This document shows, one piece after another, positions 42,755 to 53,639 of a stretch of 64,000 bases of DNA. Each line of letters begins with the position of its first letter. Within the stretch, counting starts at the first letter, position 1. This stretch comes from Isoetes taiwanensis. Lineage: Eukaryota > Streptophyta > Lycopodiopsida > Isoetales > Isoetaceae. The notes beneath the pieces are model-generated. The model did no database searches and was not told the origin of the DNA. It saw only the letters and a list, made by a program, of their open reading frames with translations. Position numbers and translations under genes: made by a program. The stretch is from NCBI GenBank assembly GCA_021234155.1, contig JAJEKV010000015.1, positions 4,014,647 through 4,078,646 of the forward strand, read 5' to 3'.

Positions 42755-44160
42755 CTAGCTAACCACCTGGCAAGTCGGGTCGACCAAATCGGAGACGACT
42801 CGCCCATCAAACTCCTTCATAAACTCTGGGTATTGCTTCTCCAAGTCTTGCTTCAATACCCATGTCGCATCTTCCACGGGTAAGTGCTTCCACTTAACCA
42901 AATACTGGAGGAACTGAGACCTCCTAGTCTTCTTGAATGACTTATCAAGAAGCAATTCAGGCACTATTTCTACTTGCTCCTCCGTCATTTCCAACAAGGT
43001 TGGAGTATCCAAAACCTCCTCGTGGTTAGGATTGTGCCTTTTAATAAACTTACGTGGAAGACCTTGAACCTTGAGATGGGCTGAAGATCCAACTTGTAGG
43101 CTTGAGAGCCCACTCTCTCCAAAATCTTGAACGGATCAGCCCACCTAGGGGCAAGCTTCTTCGCGGCCCCAACCGCAGCTTGGCTTGCTTCACCTTTATC
43201 TTCAACCGCACGCTTATCGCCTACCTTGAACTCTCTCTTACGGTCCCCGGCTTTTTGTCGGGCTACACTCTTCCGCCGATTCTTGCCGCCATAAATAACC
43301 CCTTACTTCTTCCACTAGCCGCTTGCATATCCCCTAACATCCGCCGGGATACTTCTACCTTGGACACAGTGGATTGTGCCGTGTATCCGGGTTAAGCACC
43401 GGTACCGTGTACTTACTATGAAAGGAGACATCCGAGATGACTCCTGCTTGCAATCATGTAGGCGTAATTCCACCAAGTGTATGTACTCATCCCACTTGGA
43501 CCGCTTTGTTCCACACATATAGTTCCAAAGCATGTCTTCAATGATCCGATTCATCCTCTCCGTCCGCCATCTGCTTGGGGATGATATGCCGTGCTCATGG
43601 AGAGCTTCGCCTGAATGGTGCTGAAGAGGTCCCGCCCGTAAGCACTCATAAACTTGGAATCCCTATCGATATTATCTCCCCAGGCATGCCGTGGAGTCCG
43701 AAAATCTCCTTACAAATAACTTGGCAAGATCTAATGCGGTGTCAAGAGTCTTGCAAGGCACAAAATGTGCCATCTTAGATAACTTATCTACTCGACAACC
43801 ATCAATGCATCCTTGCCTCAAGAGTTCTAGGGAGACCCGTGATGAAATCCATGCTTATGACCTCCCACTTTGCATTTGGCACCCCAATGGCTCAAGAGCA
43901 CTGAACTGGTTGCTTCGCTTTGGTCTCACGACATAACCGGGTAATCCCGAATATATGCAGCTATCTCGCCTCTTCATTCCCCGCCGTAGTAGCTACTTCT
44001 CAATCTTGAAATAGGTCTTCATGAAGCCAAGATGCCCGCGCTATTGGGTCAAGTATGTGTGTCATGAAGAATTAGCTTCCTTACCCCGATGATTCGGCAC
44101 ACACAACTTATGCTTGTGGATACAATAGGTTGCCTTCCTTCTTATAATGCTTGAAGGCTT
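42755..44160 (-). pseudogene. Integrase with C-terminal chromodomain (element 1)
   Basis: Degenerate frames read on the minus strand. At 43554-43315 are MNRIIEDMLWNYMCG and YIHLVELRLHDCKQESSRMS, the part after the HPQTDG region of gypsy integrase. At 43012-42755 is the chromodomain, LLLDKSFKK, then QYLVKWKHLPVEDATWVLKQ and EKQYPEF. The tryptophan of KWK is kept, but the third aromatic-cage position holds leucine (KHLP), as in group II chromovirus chromodomains. The zinc and catalytic core to 44160 is fragmented by indels. In chromoviruses this domain tethers integration to modified chromatin. Confidence 0.85.
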
Positions 44161-44164
44161 CCCC

Positions 44165-45560
44165 TGCTCCTTATCTACTGCTCGGCTTCCTTGGAAAGGC
44201 TTTCCCATACCTCCTTGAAGTCCACATCCGCTGGCAAGGACTCCTCAATCTTCTTGCCAAACTCACTGAAAGAGTGGAAATCGCATTACAATGCGCCCTT
44301 GTCCGAAATGGTCTCCCGGAGGGGCATCTCGCTACAACATTAAGCTTACCAGCTTTATATATAATATCAAAATCATACTCCTCAAGGAATTCCATCCACC
44401 TCCTTTGTCTTAAGTTGAGGAGCCGGCCGGGTGAAGAGATAATCAAGGCTCCGTGATCGGATCCAACTGAAACTTCCTTCCCAAAGCAGAGATAATGCCT
44501 CCATATCCTCAATGCCCCGACAATGGCTAGCGACTCCCGATCATATGGGTTGGGTAGCGTTGCTTCTACGCCGCTTCATCTTCTTCGAAATCGTGGCGAC
44601 TACCCTTCCTTCTTGCATCAAGACTGCCCCTGTTGCTATCTTGCTTGCATCTGTTGCTACCAACTTATCTTTACTCGGATCCGGAGAACAAGCACCGTGT
44701 CACGTTAGGGGCCTTTTAAGCTTCTCAAAAAGAAGCTTGACTTTCTAACCAATGGCTAGTCCAATCCTTAATCTTCTTGGCCTTAGTGAGGTCCCGGCAA
44801 GGGGGACGCCCACTTCAAAAAAGTCCTTGACGAACTTTCTCGTAATATCCCGCCAACCCGGAAAGCTTCTTACTTCGCCACATTCCTTTGAGCTGGCCAA
44901 TCAACTATTGCCTCAATCTTAGATGGATCTGTGGAGATTCCCTCGGATGTTACTACATGCCCCAAATACTCCACTCTCGCCCGCTGCAAAGTGGCACTTA
45001 GAGAGCTTCCCATACAACCGATGACGCCTCAACTTCTCCAACACTTTCCCCGAGATGCCGATAATGCTCCTCAAGGGACTTGTGTAGATTAGGATGTCGT
45101 CGAAGAAGACAATAATAAACTCATCCAAGAAGTCTCAAGATGTCGCTCATGAGGCGCATAAACGTTGCTGGAGCATTCGATAGTCCAAAGGGCATTCTCA
45201 GAACTCAAAGTGACCATACCGCCTCGAAAGCGGTCTTATGGATATCCTCTTCTTTTATTCTTATCCGATGGTATCCCTACCTCAAATCAATTTTAGAGAA
45301 TACCTTTGCTCCTTGTAATCGGGTCCATTAGATCATCTCGCCCTTGGCAATGCATACTTGTTCTTTATCGCCCCGCTTATTAAGTCACATAGTCTATGCA
45401 CATTCTTAAGCTCCCATCTTTCTTCTTCACAAAGAGTATAGGTGTTCAAAGGAGACACACTTGCTCTTATAAATCCAAGCTCGAGCAATTCTCAAGTCGT
45501 TTCTTGAGCTCAATCAATTCTGGGGTGCTCATTCTATATGGCGCCTTCTTCGTAGGCTTC
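44165..45560 (-). pseudogene. Reverse transcriptase and RNase H (element 1), broken
   Basis: RNase H is visible at 44512-44171 (FLEEYDFDIIYKAGKLNVVA, the usual YDFxIxYKPGKxN signature). RT core residues lie at 45128-44919 (MDEFIIVFFDDILIYTS with the catalytic DD, then LYGKLSKCHF). Frames between them are shifted many times. Domain order on the minus strand (RT, RNase H, then integrase) is the Ty3/gypsy order. Confidence 0.88.
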
Positions 45561-45599
45561 GATCCGGAGCCAATGTGATCTCACATTCCACACCCCTAT

Positions 45600-46150
45600 A
45601 AGATGGCGGTGGGATTTCATCCGGAAATACATCCTTGAACTCGAAATAAGCCTTGCTATCTGCCTCGGGCAACCGATTTCCTTTAGGTCACTTCCATCCC
45701 CGCTTACCGGGCTCAACTCGATTCCATCCTCAAGATGTAATCCACCTTATTCCTTTCTATACTCTTCCTTAGTCGCTTCAAAGAAATACAACGCATAGGA
45801 GAATCTAGCTTCTTACCTTTCACTATCAACTTGTCGTGCCCGTCATGGTGACTTCATTCCTGGCCGCAATCAATCATGGCTTTGGCTGGCTTCAAAAATT
45901 CCATCCCCACTATCGGATCATATCTTCCGATGTCCATGACTTCGCTCCCCATCGGGCCACTTAGCCCCACTAAGGTCTATGTCAAAGGTGATCCTCCTCC
46001 CCTTAGTGTGCCGAATGGCCTGCTTGCCATAGATGCATCGGCCTTGGCTTTGACTTCAATACCTTTGTTCTTCATTAGAGCAGCCAATCTAGAGATGCAA
46101 AATTATGAGAGCTACCTCAGATCTATGAGGACTACATAAGGATTACTATC
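45600..46150 (-). pseudogene. Protease region (element 1)
   Basis: On the minus strand NPYVVLIDLR (about 46140) and SRLAALMKNKGIEVKA (about 46090) resemble the start of a gypsy aspartic protease (LVDSGAT followed by an FIS/LA segment). IGRYDPIVGMEFLKPAKAMI (about 45930) corresponds to its ILGMxWL motif. The active-site DSG is not intact. Confidence 0.6.
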
Positions 46151-46159
46151 TATGATCCC

Positions 46160-47420
46160 GTCTCATAGCCGGCGATGACCGCTTGACCGATTCTCTATAT
46201 CACCTGCCTCAATGTTTGCACATATGTGGCACTCACCATCTATGAAGTCCCGGCCCTCCCGGCTGGTCGCCGCCCTCATCCGCTTGTTGGGGAGTCCCAA
46301 TCCAAGAGTTCTCGCCAAGGCCGATCGCATGACGAATGGACAATCATGTGTTCGTGCCCCGGCCGGAAGCACCTGAAACATAGCTTTTCTCAATGCATTC
46401 CCTGCTTTTCCTTCGATCGGTCTAGAGACGGCTTAAGAGCGCTGCCCCTCGATGCATTCTCGTGGGCTTACTGGCCCCAAAAAGCTTTGCTCGACCCTTA
46501 CCTTGCTGCGACTCGATGGTGTAGCCGCTGATTGCTTACCCCGATATTGTCCCCCGAGCTGCGCGAACTCTTACCCCCGAAGGTTGATCGCTTCTTTGGT
46601 TGCTGGTGCCTCTTCTAAACTTATAGCTTTATCTTCTACTGTGCAACTGACTTGGTTGATTGCTCTAACAAGCCTCTTGATATTGCTGTTCAACCCCTCA
46701 ATGTAAGTATCCACGGCTTGCCTCTCACGAACTCCGTGAACATGCAGCTGAGCCTCATAAATTCTTTCTAAGATACTTAGCCAGCGATAAGCTACCCCGA
46801 TTCAACAACGTGAAATCACACCGTCGTTTACTAGTATGAGACCTGGCACATAGTGCTTGCGGAAAGCCTTGTCAAGGTCTTAAACCCGCAATTGTTCCTC
46901 TTCAGCTTGTTGGATTTAGCATATCCCTTCCACCCGATCCTTGCCGTCCAATAAGGTTAGTCAAAGCAACTTTCCCTCCCTTGTCTTTCATACCGTATGA
47001 GTTGCCAAATTCTTCCATTTCATCAAGCCATGCTTCACCTCCATGCACGACTGGCTCTTTCCCCGAGAACCGCCAGCTTCCTTGTCTTCCATACATTGCT
47101 CATAGCACTATCCACCTTTTTCGATAGTCATCCGTCTTTCTTGCTCTTTTCCTTGCTTTTTTAGGTGTGCCCGGATTTGACCGGAGCCGTGCTGTCCTCA
47201 CCGAAGAGCTATCTCGATGAGTCGGAGCTAGATGATGATGGACTCCTGGTTCTCCTCTTCCTTCTCCTATCCCCTCGCGTTCCCCCTTGTTTGCCCTCCC
47301 TTCCTGGCGGGGACTTTGGTCACCACCCGAAAACAAGGTGGAGGTGGAGGACCATCTTCTGTGCATTCATGAGAGGTGTCGCCCGGTTGATGAGGTGTTG
47401 CATCCGGGTTCCTCATCCGC
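46160..47420 (-). pseudogene. gag with zinc knuckle (element 1)
   Basis: The nucleocapsid zinc knuckle is recognisable near 46390-46340. CFRCFRPGHEH is followed, after a one-base deletion, by a DCP-type end (C-x2-C-x4-H-x4-C). Upstream on the minus strand (47366-46902) are acidic/basic gag-like stretches (EAWLDEMEEFGNSYGMKDKG). The likely N-terminus is near 47400, after an AT-rich spacer. Confidence 0.65.
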
Positions 47421-47589
47421 ACCAACCTTTGCGTTGATCTGCCTCGTGACATATCTGCTCAAAGTCTTCCCCGTTCTCACGCCAAACAAGTTCCTTGGTA
47501 CCCAATTAATGGTGCGGTCTGATCTTGAGATCCCCGCACTTGAGTCCTTGTTGCAAGGATTGATCATCAATACATTTTATTTGGGTTAG

Positions 47590-47769
47590 ATGTTGATCAA
47601 TTTTACTTGCAATTGAATTATCTTTAGTTATAAGAAATCATACAAAGCCTTACATTGACAAAACAGTTAATAGTCATTAATACATAAGGATTACATGATA
47701 AGGTAGATATATCTTAGCACAATGGGTACAAGAAACATTTAGCACAAAACTTAAGAAAATTTTACAACT
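47590..47769. other. AT-rich spacer inside element 1
   Basis: This is an AT-rich non-coding interval between gag and the second extra ORF. It looks like the 3' end of a transcription unit (many TTAATA and TAAGGATTAC phrases) and unlike the GC-richer flanking ORFs. Confidence 0.45.
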
Positions 47770-48807
47770 ATTCAATGGCCTCCCGAAAGCCTGAAGAAGT
47801 TCTTGACATCCCTGAATCGGAGGCCTTTGCCGAGGTTGCGCAAGATGTTCCTCGTCGATCTTCCTTCAAGTGCTCGGGCCATCTCCGGTTCCGGAGTTCT
47901 GGTGCTGTTGCTGCTACCACTGAAAGTGTTGCATCCCTAAGGTGCCCTCTCGCAAAGTCGAGGCAATGGAGCGCGACTGCCCTGTTGAAAAGAATGATGT
48001 GATCGGCATGGGCGTATATCTTCGAAAAGCTGCCTCAAGCCTTGTGCTAGTGAGAAGTGCCACCATTCTTCCCCCCTTGAGTGAACTCCTTGTGGAAGAC
48101 TATCATTTGCCCTTGGCCGAGGGCTGGAAGATAGTAGCGGCGTCGCGGTTTTCCCACGCCTCGCGATCGGTGCCCTTCCTTTGAGTCTTTTCGCCAGAGG
48201 GGCATCCACCGCCATAAGGTCTTCTATGATCCCTCCACATGCCGGTTTGCGCTGTCCAAGTTGATGCCGGGCTGACCCTTCCCTCATGCTCCTCGCTCGA
48301 ATCGGGTCGCCTTGAGCTTGGGCCCTTCCTCGTTTGTAGAGTGTGCTCAGATCTCTTTGGAACTCCTCCTCCGAGATGATAGGTTCCTGGCTGCCGATAG
48401 ATCTCCTTTATTGGGCCGATAGGCCGCTATATCCACATTGTCTCCCCCAAAGATAAGAGTGTCTCTCCGCCAGCCTTTGGGATCTCCGTATGAGTAGTCG
48501 ATGAGGTCTTCGGGTTTTCCCGTGTGCTATCATGCCCAAGAGCTCGTCGATTCAAGACCCTTCTGCAATATATAGGACAAGTTGAGGATGTCATTTGCAA
48601 AAATGTACTCCTCCCCGCCGATGATTATCGGTGATGAGGCCGTGATGCCGACCGGTGGGGCCCAGAGTGTTCTCATGTCGCCGCTTGCCTCGACGCACCT
48701 CTTCATTCTTGTTGCCTCCCTGCTCTCCCATTCCGGGTTCTACTCCCCTAGCTGCCGTAGTCTTCATAGATCTGCAGAGATGGTGCCCCGACGCCGTGCC
48801 ATAATAT
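47770..48807 (-). pseudogene. Second extra ORF of element 1, unidentified
   Basis: Minus-strand frames with protein-like composition run from MARRRGTISADL (48807) through PIIIGGEEYIFANDILNLSY (about 48620). A frame near 48000-47780 contains DHIILFNRAVALHCLDFARG, then HLRDATLSVVAA, and ends at a stop at about 47770. Several frameshifts break it. I recognise no domain. It lies between the H3-like ORF and gag, where many plant gypsy elements carry lineage-specific extra ORFs. The corresponding part of element 2 lies beyond the window. Confidence 0.45.
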
Positions 48808-48839
48808 TCGTAGGCGGAGGATTCTATATTCGGATTTGA

Positions 48840-50080
48840 TCCCGGGCTCTACTGGTATCAAGTGGCGCTAAGTCTAAGGGCTGAAATGCAGGGGTTCCCT
48901 ACTTTGTTGATTGACTTATAGTGCATGAAGAGGGCAAGGGCTGTCTGAGCTGAAAGGTACCTATGCCTATTATGTCCGCAGGGTCATGTAATCGGGCATG
49001 GTCCTAGTCCTATCCCATAGCCGCTTCTTGCCTTTGGATCCTCGCCAACTCTCGACCTAAAGGCTTGGGTAAGTGTCTCAAGGAAACCCAATTCTCCCCT
49101 AGGAGGCGCCTCTAACTTCCCAAGGCGACCTGCTGGTCATATTGGCACATAATGTCTCGTAGTAGGGGTGTTCTAGTCAAAGTTGCGTGAAGATCAAACA
49201 AGTGATCAAACACGAAGAAGGCTTGATCCATGGAAGTCGATGGATATGGTCAAGATTGTACCATCTATCAAAGTTGTTGGGCGCCATTGAGCAGAAAGGG
49301 GTGTAGAAAATGGCTTGCAAAGATCGAGGATCGTAAAAATCGCCTAAGGGTCAGGGAGCAATTGTGTAGGAAGAAAAATGGCAAATGGGGCCTATTTTTT
49401 ATAGACTATGGGTGACCCTGGTTCGTGCAAAAAGGTACCTACCTAAGACGACCTTGGTTCTATGGCTCGGATGTCCAAATGAACTACCATGAAGTGCAAA
49501 CTTAAGCAAAACAAGGCAAGAAACACTACATGGCGCTTGATTGATCAAATTTGGCTAATTTGGCTCAAAGATGGCCTGACCCTGTGAATCCGCACGGATG
49601 GCCTCAGGTCACGGACGACGAAACGCGTTTGGCGCGGGTTCACCCTGGCTGCCTGCTTTTGGGCCAATTTTTTAGTCAATTTAGGGAATTTGAAGATGCT
49701 AATATGGCTAATTGGGCCAATTCTAACCTAACTAGCAACTTATTTTGAGCAAAACTGACATCTAGAAGCTTGATTTTGGGCCCACCGGGTGAATGAATCA
49801 AATGAACGCTACCGCTTGGGAACGCAGAGGCCCCTAGGCGGTCTCACCCGGTTGTCTGATTTTCAAGATTTTAGATGATTTTTTGCCAAAATTTTTGTTG
49901 TAGTCATGATTTCTAGGATGTTTCTAGACATGCTATGAAGAATTCTACCACAATTGGGTTCTATTTCCTATATTTCAAGCATACAACATTTTTCTAATTA
50001 TAGAGGGAAAATAACTTTTATATTAATAAGAAACATAGTTACATGAAAATTTAGCTTTCCTACAAAATTTACAAAATTTG
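48840..50080. other. Spacer between the two extra ORFs of element 1
   Basis: No coding frame is convincing. The part next to the H3-like stop (49960-50080) is AT-rich (TATTAATAAG, TTTATA) and could be that gene's captured 3' UTR. The rest has intermediate composition. Confidence 0.4.
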
Positions 50081-50084
50081 AGGC

Positions 50085-51162
50085 CTAAGGCCTCTCTCTG
50101 CGAATCCTTCGTGCTAAGTGAATATCCTTGGGCATAAGGGTAACTCTCTTTAGCATGGATAGCGCAGGGTTCCCTTCCTCAAGAGCTGGACCAGCTCGCC
50201 GGGAGCCTTTGCAGAGCAGGGTCATTAGAGGGGTAACCCTATAATCGGTCCGAATAGCAAAAACTCTCTAAGGAGACGCCAAGGGCGCCTTCCTTATCGA
50301 GATTCATGCACATCCGAAGTGCCGAATCTCCCTAAACACCCGGGCGTATGTGCTATTCGGCCCGTGGTGAACCCTCTTGGGTTTTTCCGGTCTCGGTGGG
50401 GGTGGCTTGGGCTGGTTCTTCTTCGGCCTGCCGCCCTCCACGACGCGCTGCACCTCCTCCCGGGGCACTCATTGTTGTACTCGTCCAACGACGAAGGTAC
50501 TCCTTGTATGCCACTATCTTCCGCTTCAAACTTCTATTTGGAGTTCCTGAATGCGCCCGCCTCCCCACCTTTTTGCTTCTTCACCACCTTGGGTGGTTTC
50601 GGCCTGGGGTAGGGGTGGGTGGGGTCCCCCCTCACGTCTTCTTCCCTCCCTCTCTCCTTAAGCCCTCCCGTTGGTGCTCCTCCTCCCGGGCTGCTCTTTT
50701 CTATAACGACGCCCTGGGCTGAGGGGCCGCCGTTTCCTCCTCGTCCTCCCCGCCCCTCGACTCCCTCTCCTGGGCTCCCGCTTCTTCTCGGGCGGGCCCT
50801 CTCCTCCTCAAGCACTCAGACGACTTTTCCTTCCCCTTCTTTTGGTATTTGAAGGCCAGCCTCGGCCGGCCCAGTGGTGGTGCTGCTCTTCCACGTTCTT
50901 CAACGCCTGCTCCTCCACCTGTCCGAGGGTCCAAGTGGCGGGGCTCATCTGTTCTGCGGTGCCTCCCGATGACGAGGGCTGCTGCTGGGGCTCTCCCTGC
51001 ATCATGATACGACGCTCGCCGCCGCCGCTGCTGGGGAAGCTCCTCTTCCCTTTCTTGGGTGAGGTGCTCCGGGATCTTCTTCACATGTCGCCCTGCTGCC
51101 TGCGCCATGGAGAGGGTAGGTCTTGGTCCAGGCTTCCTGTAGGTTTGTTTGGTGCGTGCCAT
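50085..51162 (-). pseudogene. Histone H3-like (possibly CENH3-like) ORF inside the chromovirus
   Basis: The ATG at 51162 opens MARTKQTYRKPGPRP, identical to H3 residues 1-6, 8 and 9 (ARTKQT, RK). A long tail of roughly 250 codons follows, rich in Arg, Glu, Gly and Pro (for example RPEKPKRVHHG), in shifting frames. The histone fold then appears: REIRHF (50333-50316), a basic helix-1-like RKAPL, ALQR, CAIHA (about 50163-50149) and, after a one-base shift, RVTLMPKDIHLARRIRRE (about 50147-50094), closing with a stop at 50087. Canonical H3 has REIRKYQ and RVTIMPKDIQLARRIRGE. The HF and TLMP choices resemble plant CENH3. The ORF lies about 550 nt after the primer-binding site on the coding strand. 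Frameshifts make it non-functional as read. Host-gene capture is my inference; a processed H3 pseudogene inserted into the element is the alternative. Confidence 0.85.
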
Positions 51163-51713
51163 ATCTTGTGGTTCAGGAAATGGGTGACGTAAGGCTGAGC
51201 AAGAGAGAGGTGAAGGTGAAGGGTTGAGAGAGAGAATGAGGTGTCGATATTTAAAAAGGAGGGTCCCCAGAATATTCTCCTACCATAACTACCCCTATTT
51301 ATTAGCCCCCCTTATTAATTACACCATATTTAGTAATTATTTAACTATTAATGTATATGTTAAATCTATATTAATTGATATTATACTTAGATTTTCGAAT
51401 TTTTCTAATGGTTCGAAGTGCAACCTATGAATTTGGCGCCATTTTTCACCGGGTCTCCATTGGCATGATTCTTGACCCATTTCAGGTGAAATTTGATGCA
51501 GATGCATAATTTTCACTCCAAATTTACTAGAAGATGAATTTGACTCACTCAACTTTCGTCTAACACTTAACCTAAGTCCCCACCCGCGCCTAGGGAAAAA
51601 ATTTTTTTCCATTTTTCGGTTCGATGGTGGAAATGTTTATTTCACACCCTATAGGCCTGTTAGACTACTTCATGGTTATGGTCGGTACTAGTTCTTGGTC
51701 AACCAAGAACATC

Positions 51714-51725
51714 GCTCTGATACCA
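51714..51725 (-). promoter_or_regulatory. Primer-binding site for tRNA-iMet
   Basis: On the minus strand TGGTATCAGAGC follows the LTR end by one base. This is the standard plant retrotransposon primer-binding site, complementary to the 3' end of initiator tRNA-Met. It confirms that the 51727-53368 copy is the 5' LTR. Confidence 0.93.
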
Positions 51726-51726
51726 T

Positions 51727-53368
51727 TGTGACGCCCCCGCTAAAACGTGACGGCCGCCCGGCCGTACACTCGGCAGAAATCCCCCATCCGGCTCAAGAAC
51801 CGCATGGGCCCGCCTACCCCGCACTTTCGAGGTGACTCTTAGTGCGGAAAGGAACACGAAGGTGTCTTGGCGCCCTTCCCCCTATGGGCTCCTATAAAAC
51901 AGAAGGCGATAACACGTCGAAACTAGCATCAACATATACAAATACTACCTCGAAGGGTAGTGCATCACTCATAAACCAAGGCAAAGATGATAATCACGAA
52001 CCATAAAACATGAGAGCTCCTACCCCGCCTGCACTGTAAGGAGGATGATATCACCGCTAGGCCTCAAGATAGAGCAGACCGAGGGTCATGGTCAATGGCG
52101 TAGGGTCAAGGCATAGAACAATGGCTAGGGTTGACCACTCCATCCGCCCCTCCCCATACTTTGCAAATGGGCTGATCAAAGAGCTCGACAGACTCTAGCC
52201 TTCCCTGGACACGCAATCCCATGGCATCACCCATCGGGACTACCCGTGTTGCATCTCCCCGGGTCCGATGAGGCAGGAAGGGTTGCATCTCCCCTTCCTG
52301 TGATCTAGAGGTGCCGTTTGTAGGCTGCTAGAGAATCGATGGCGACACCATCTGCACTGACCTCCCCCAAAACGAGCCAAGCCAACACTTGCACCTCTCG
52401 AGAGGCGGGCAACACCATTGCCCCTGTGAGGTGTTGCGGACCCATGCTCGCCTTCACCCACCACAGTGACCCGCACCATAAGCCTAGCCCACTATGGGAT
52501 CCCCCGGCCCCCACTCGGCAGGATCCTCCCTCCACTTTCCTCTAGCCCACATTATATGGTGCTGAGTCATATCATAGCCTCAATAGCCTCGGTGGGCTCC
52601 TATGCACAGGCCGCAACTAATAGGAACTAAAGGGTCTACTCTAGGAGCATACTACATATGGCTCTAGGTCTCTACCCCCTTCCCAATACAAGAGGGAGCA
52701 AACAAGATCAACCAACATCCATACTCATCACATCATGAGAATAATCATAAGAAGAACATCTTAACCTAATCATACAAATCTAACTAATAGTTAGGGTTCC
52801 TTGATTAGGGTTCAAGAAGTTCAATATGGGTTCTAGGATGGCTCTACTCTAGATACAAAATACTAGCATATCTGGAATGCTAATTTCGGATGAGCTATCA
52901 CAACTACTATCCTACATACCTGCTCTCCAAGCTCTCCCTCGGATCCGTGTGCCTCCATGGTCTCGACTCACGAGATGCCGCCTCCTACTCCAAGAACGAG
53001 TCTACCTGGCTGGGGTCGCCTTCTTGCCCATGCCACAAGAAGCGATGTTCGAAACGGGGTTTCGAACGAGTAGGTGAGTCTCTGGGTGCTAGGGCTAGAA
53101 AGAGGTCTAGGGTTAGGGTTTATGCCTATATGAGTTAGGTCCACCTAGGATGCCACGGTACCAATCGGGTGAGTCCCTGTGGCGTGCCCCAATAGGTTAA
53201 GGCCACGTGGATAATGGCTTAACCTATGGTTGGCTAAGTTATGAGAATAACTTAGCCATGCCCCCTAGTGCCACAATCTATGGTATACAAGGCTATGAAG
53301 ATAGACTTGTATGGTGACGGATCCAGGAATATACGTATTTATGGCGTATATTCCCCTGGACCGTCACA
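51727..53368 (-). repeat. LTR B (5' LTR), 1642 bp
   Basis: This is a full LTR from TGTGACGCCCCC to CCTGGACCGTCACA, colinear with LTR A. Long AT-rich blocks are identical (for example CATCATGAGAATAATCATAA, and the palindrome GGCTAAGTTAT/ATAACTTAGCC). Differences concentrate at GC-rich points as small indels. It has TTCAAGAAGTTCAATATGGG like LTR D, not the variant seen in LTRs A and C. Immediately outside is ACGGACCC, not a duplicate of GCAAG. Confidence 0.9.
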
Positions 53369-53639
53369 ACGGACCCTTAAAACCTTCCAGAAGCAGTTCG
53401 CCCTAAAAGTCCTTTCCCGAAGGCCCCTGGCCATGGACAAGCAATTCTCCCACTCCGGAACTGTGAATTGACTCTGCCAATGGACTCAAAACATCGACAT
53501 TATCCTGGACACCAAGTTTCGTGGGCAGAAGACCACCCCTTCTCCAAGAAGCGCCAAAGTAGCTCATGTCCAAAATATTCGTAGTCAATTAGCCTAAGAG
53601 GTGGTTGCGACATCGCCATGTAGAGGGTTCATGTTTCTT
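53369..53639 (+). other. Unassigned segment between LTR B and the minisatellite
   Basis: A plus-strand frame (TLKTFQKQFALKVLSRRPLA, then stop) is short and unrecognised. The segment has no match elsewhere in the window that I can see. Confidence 0.3.

Noticed and set aside
50701-51162. The opening frame of the H3-like ORF taken as a 153-residue stand-alone Gag
   Set aside because: There is no capsid or zinc-knuckle signature. The real gag zinc knuckle lies at about 46350, and the strand continues into an H3 histone fold.
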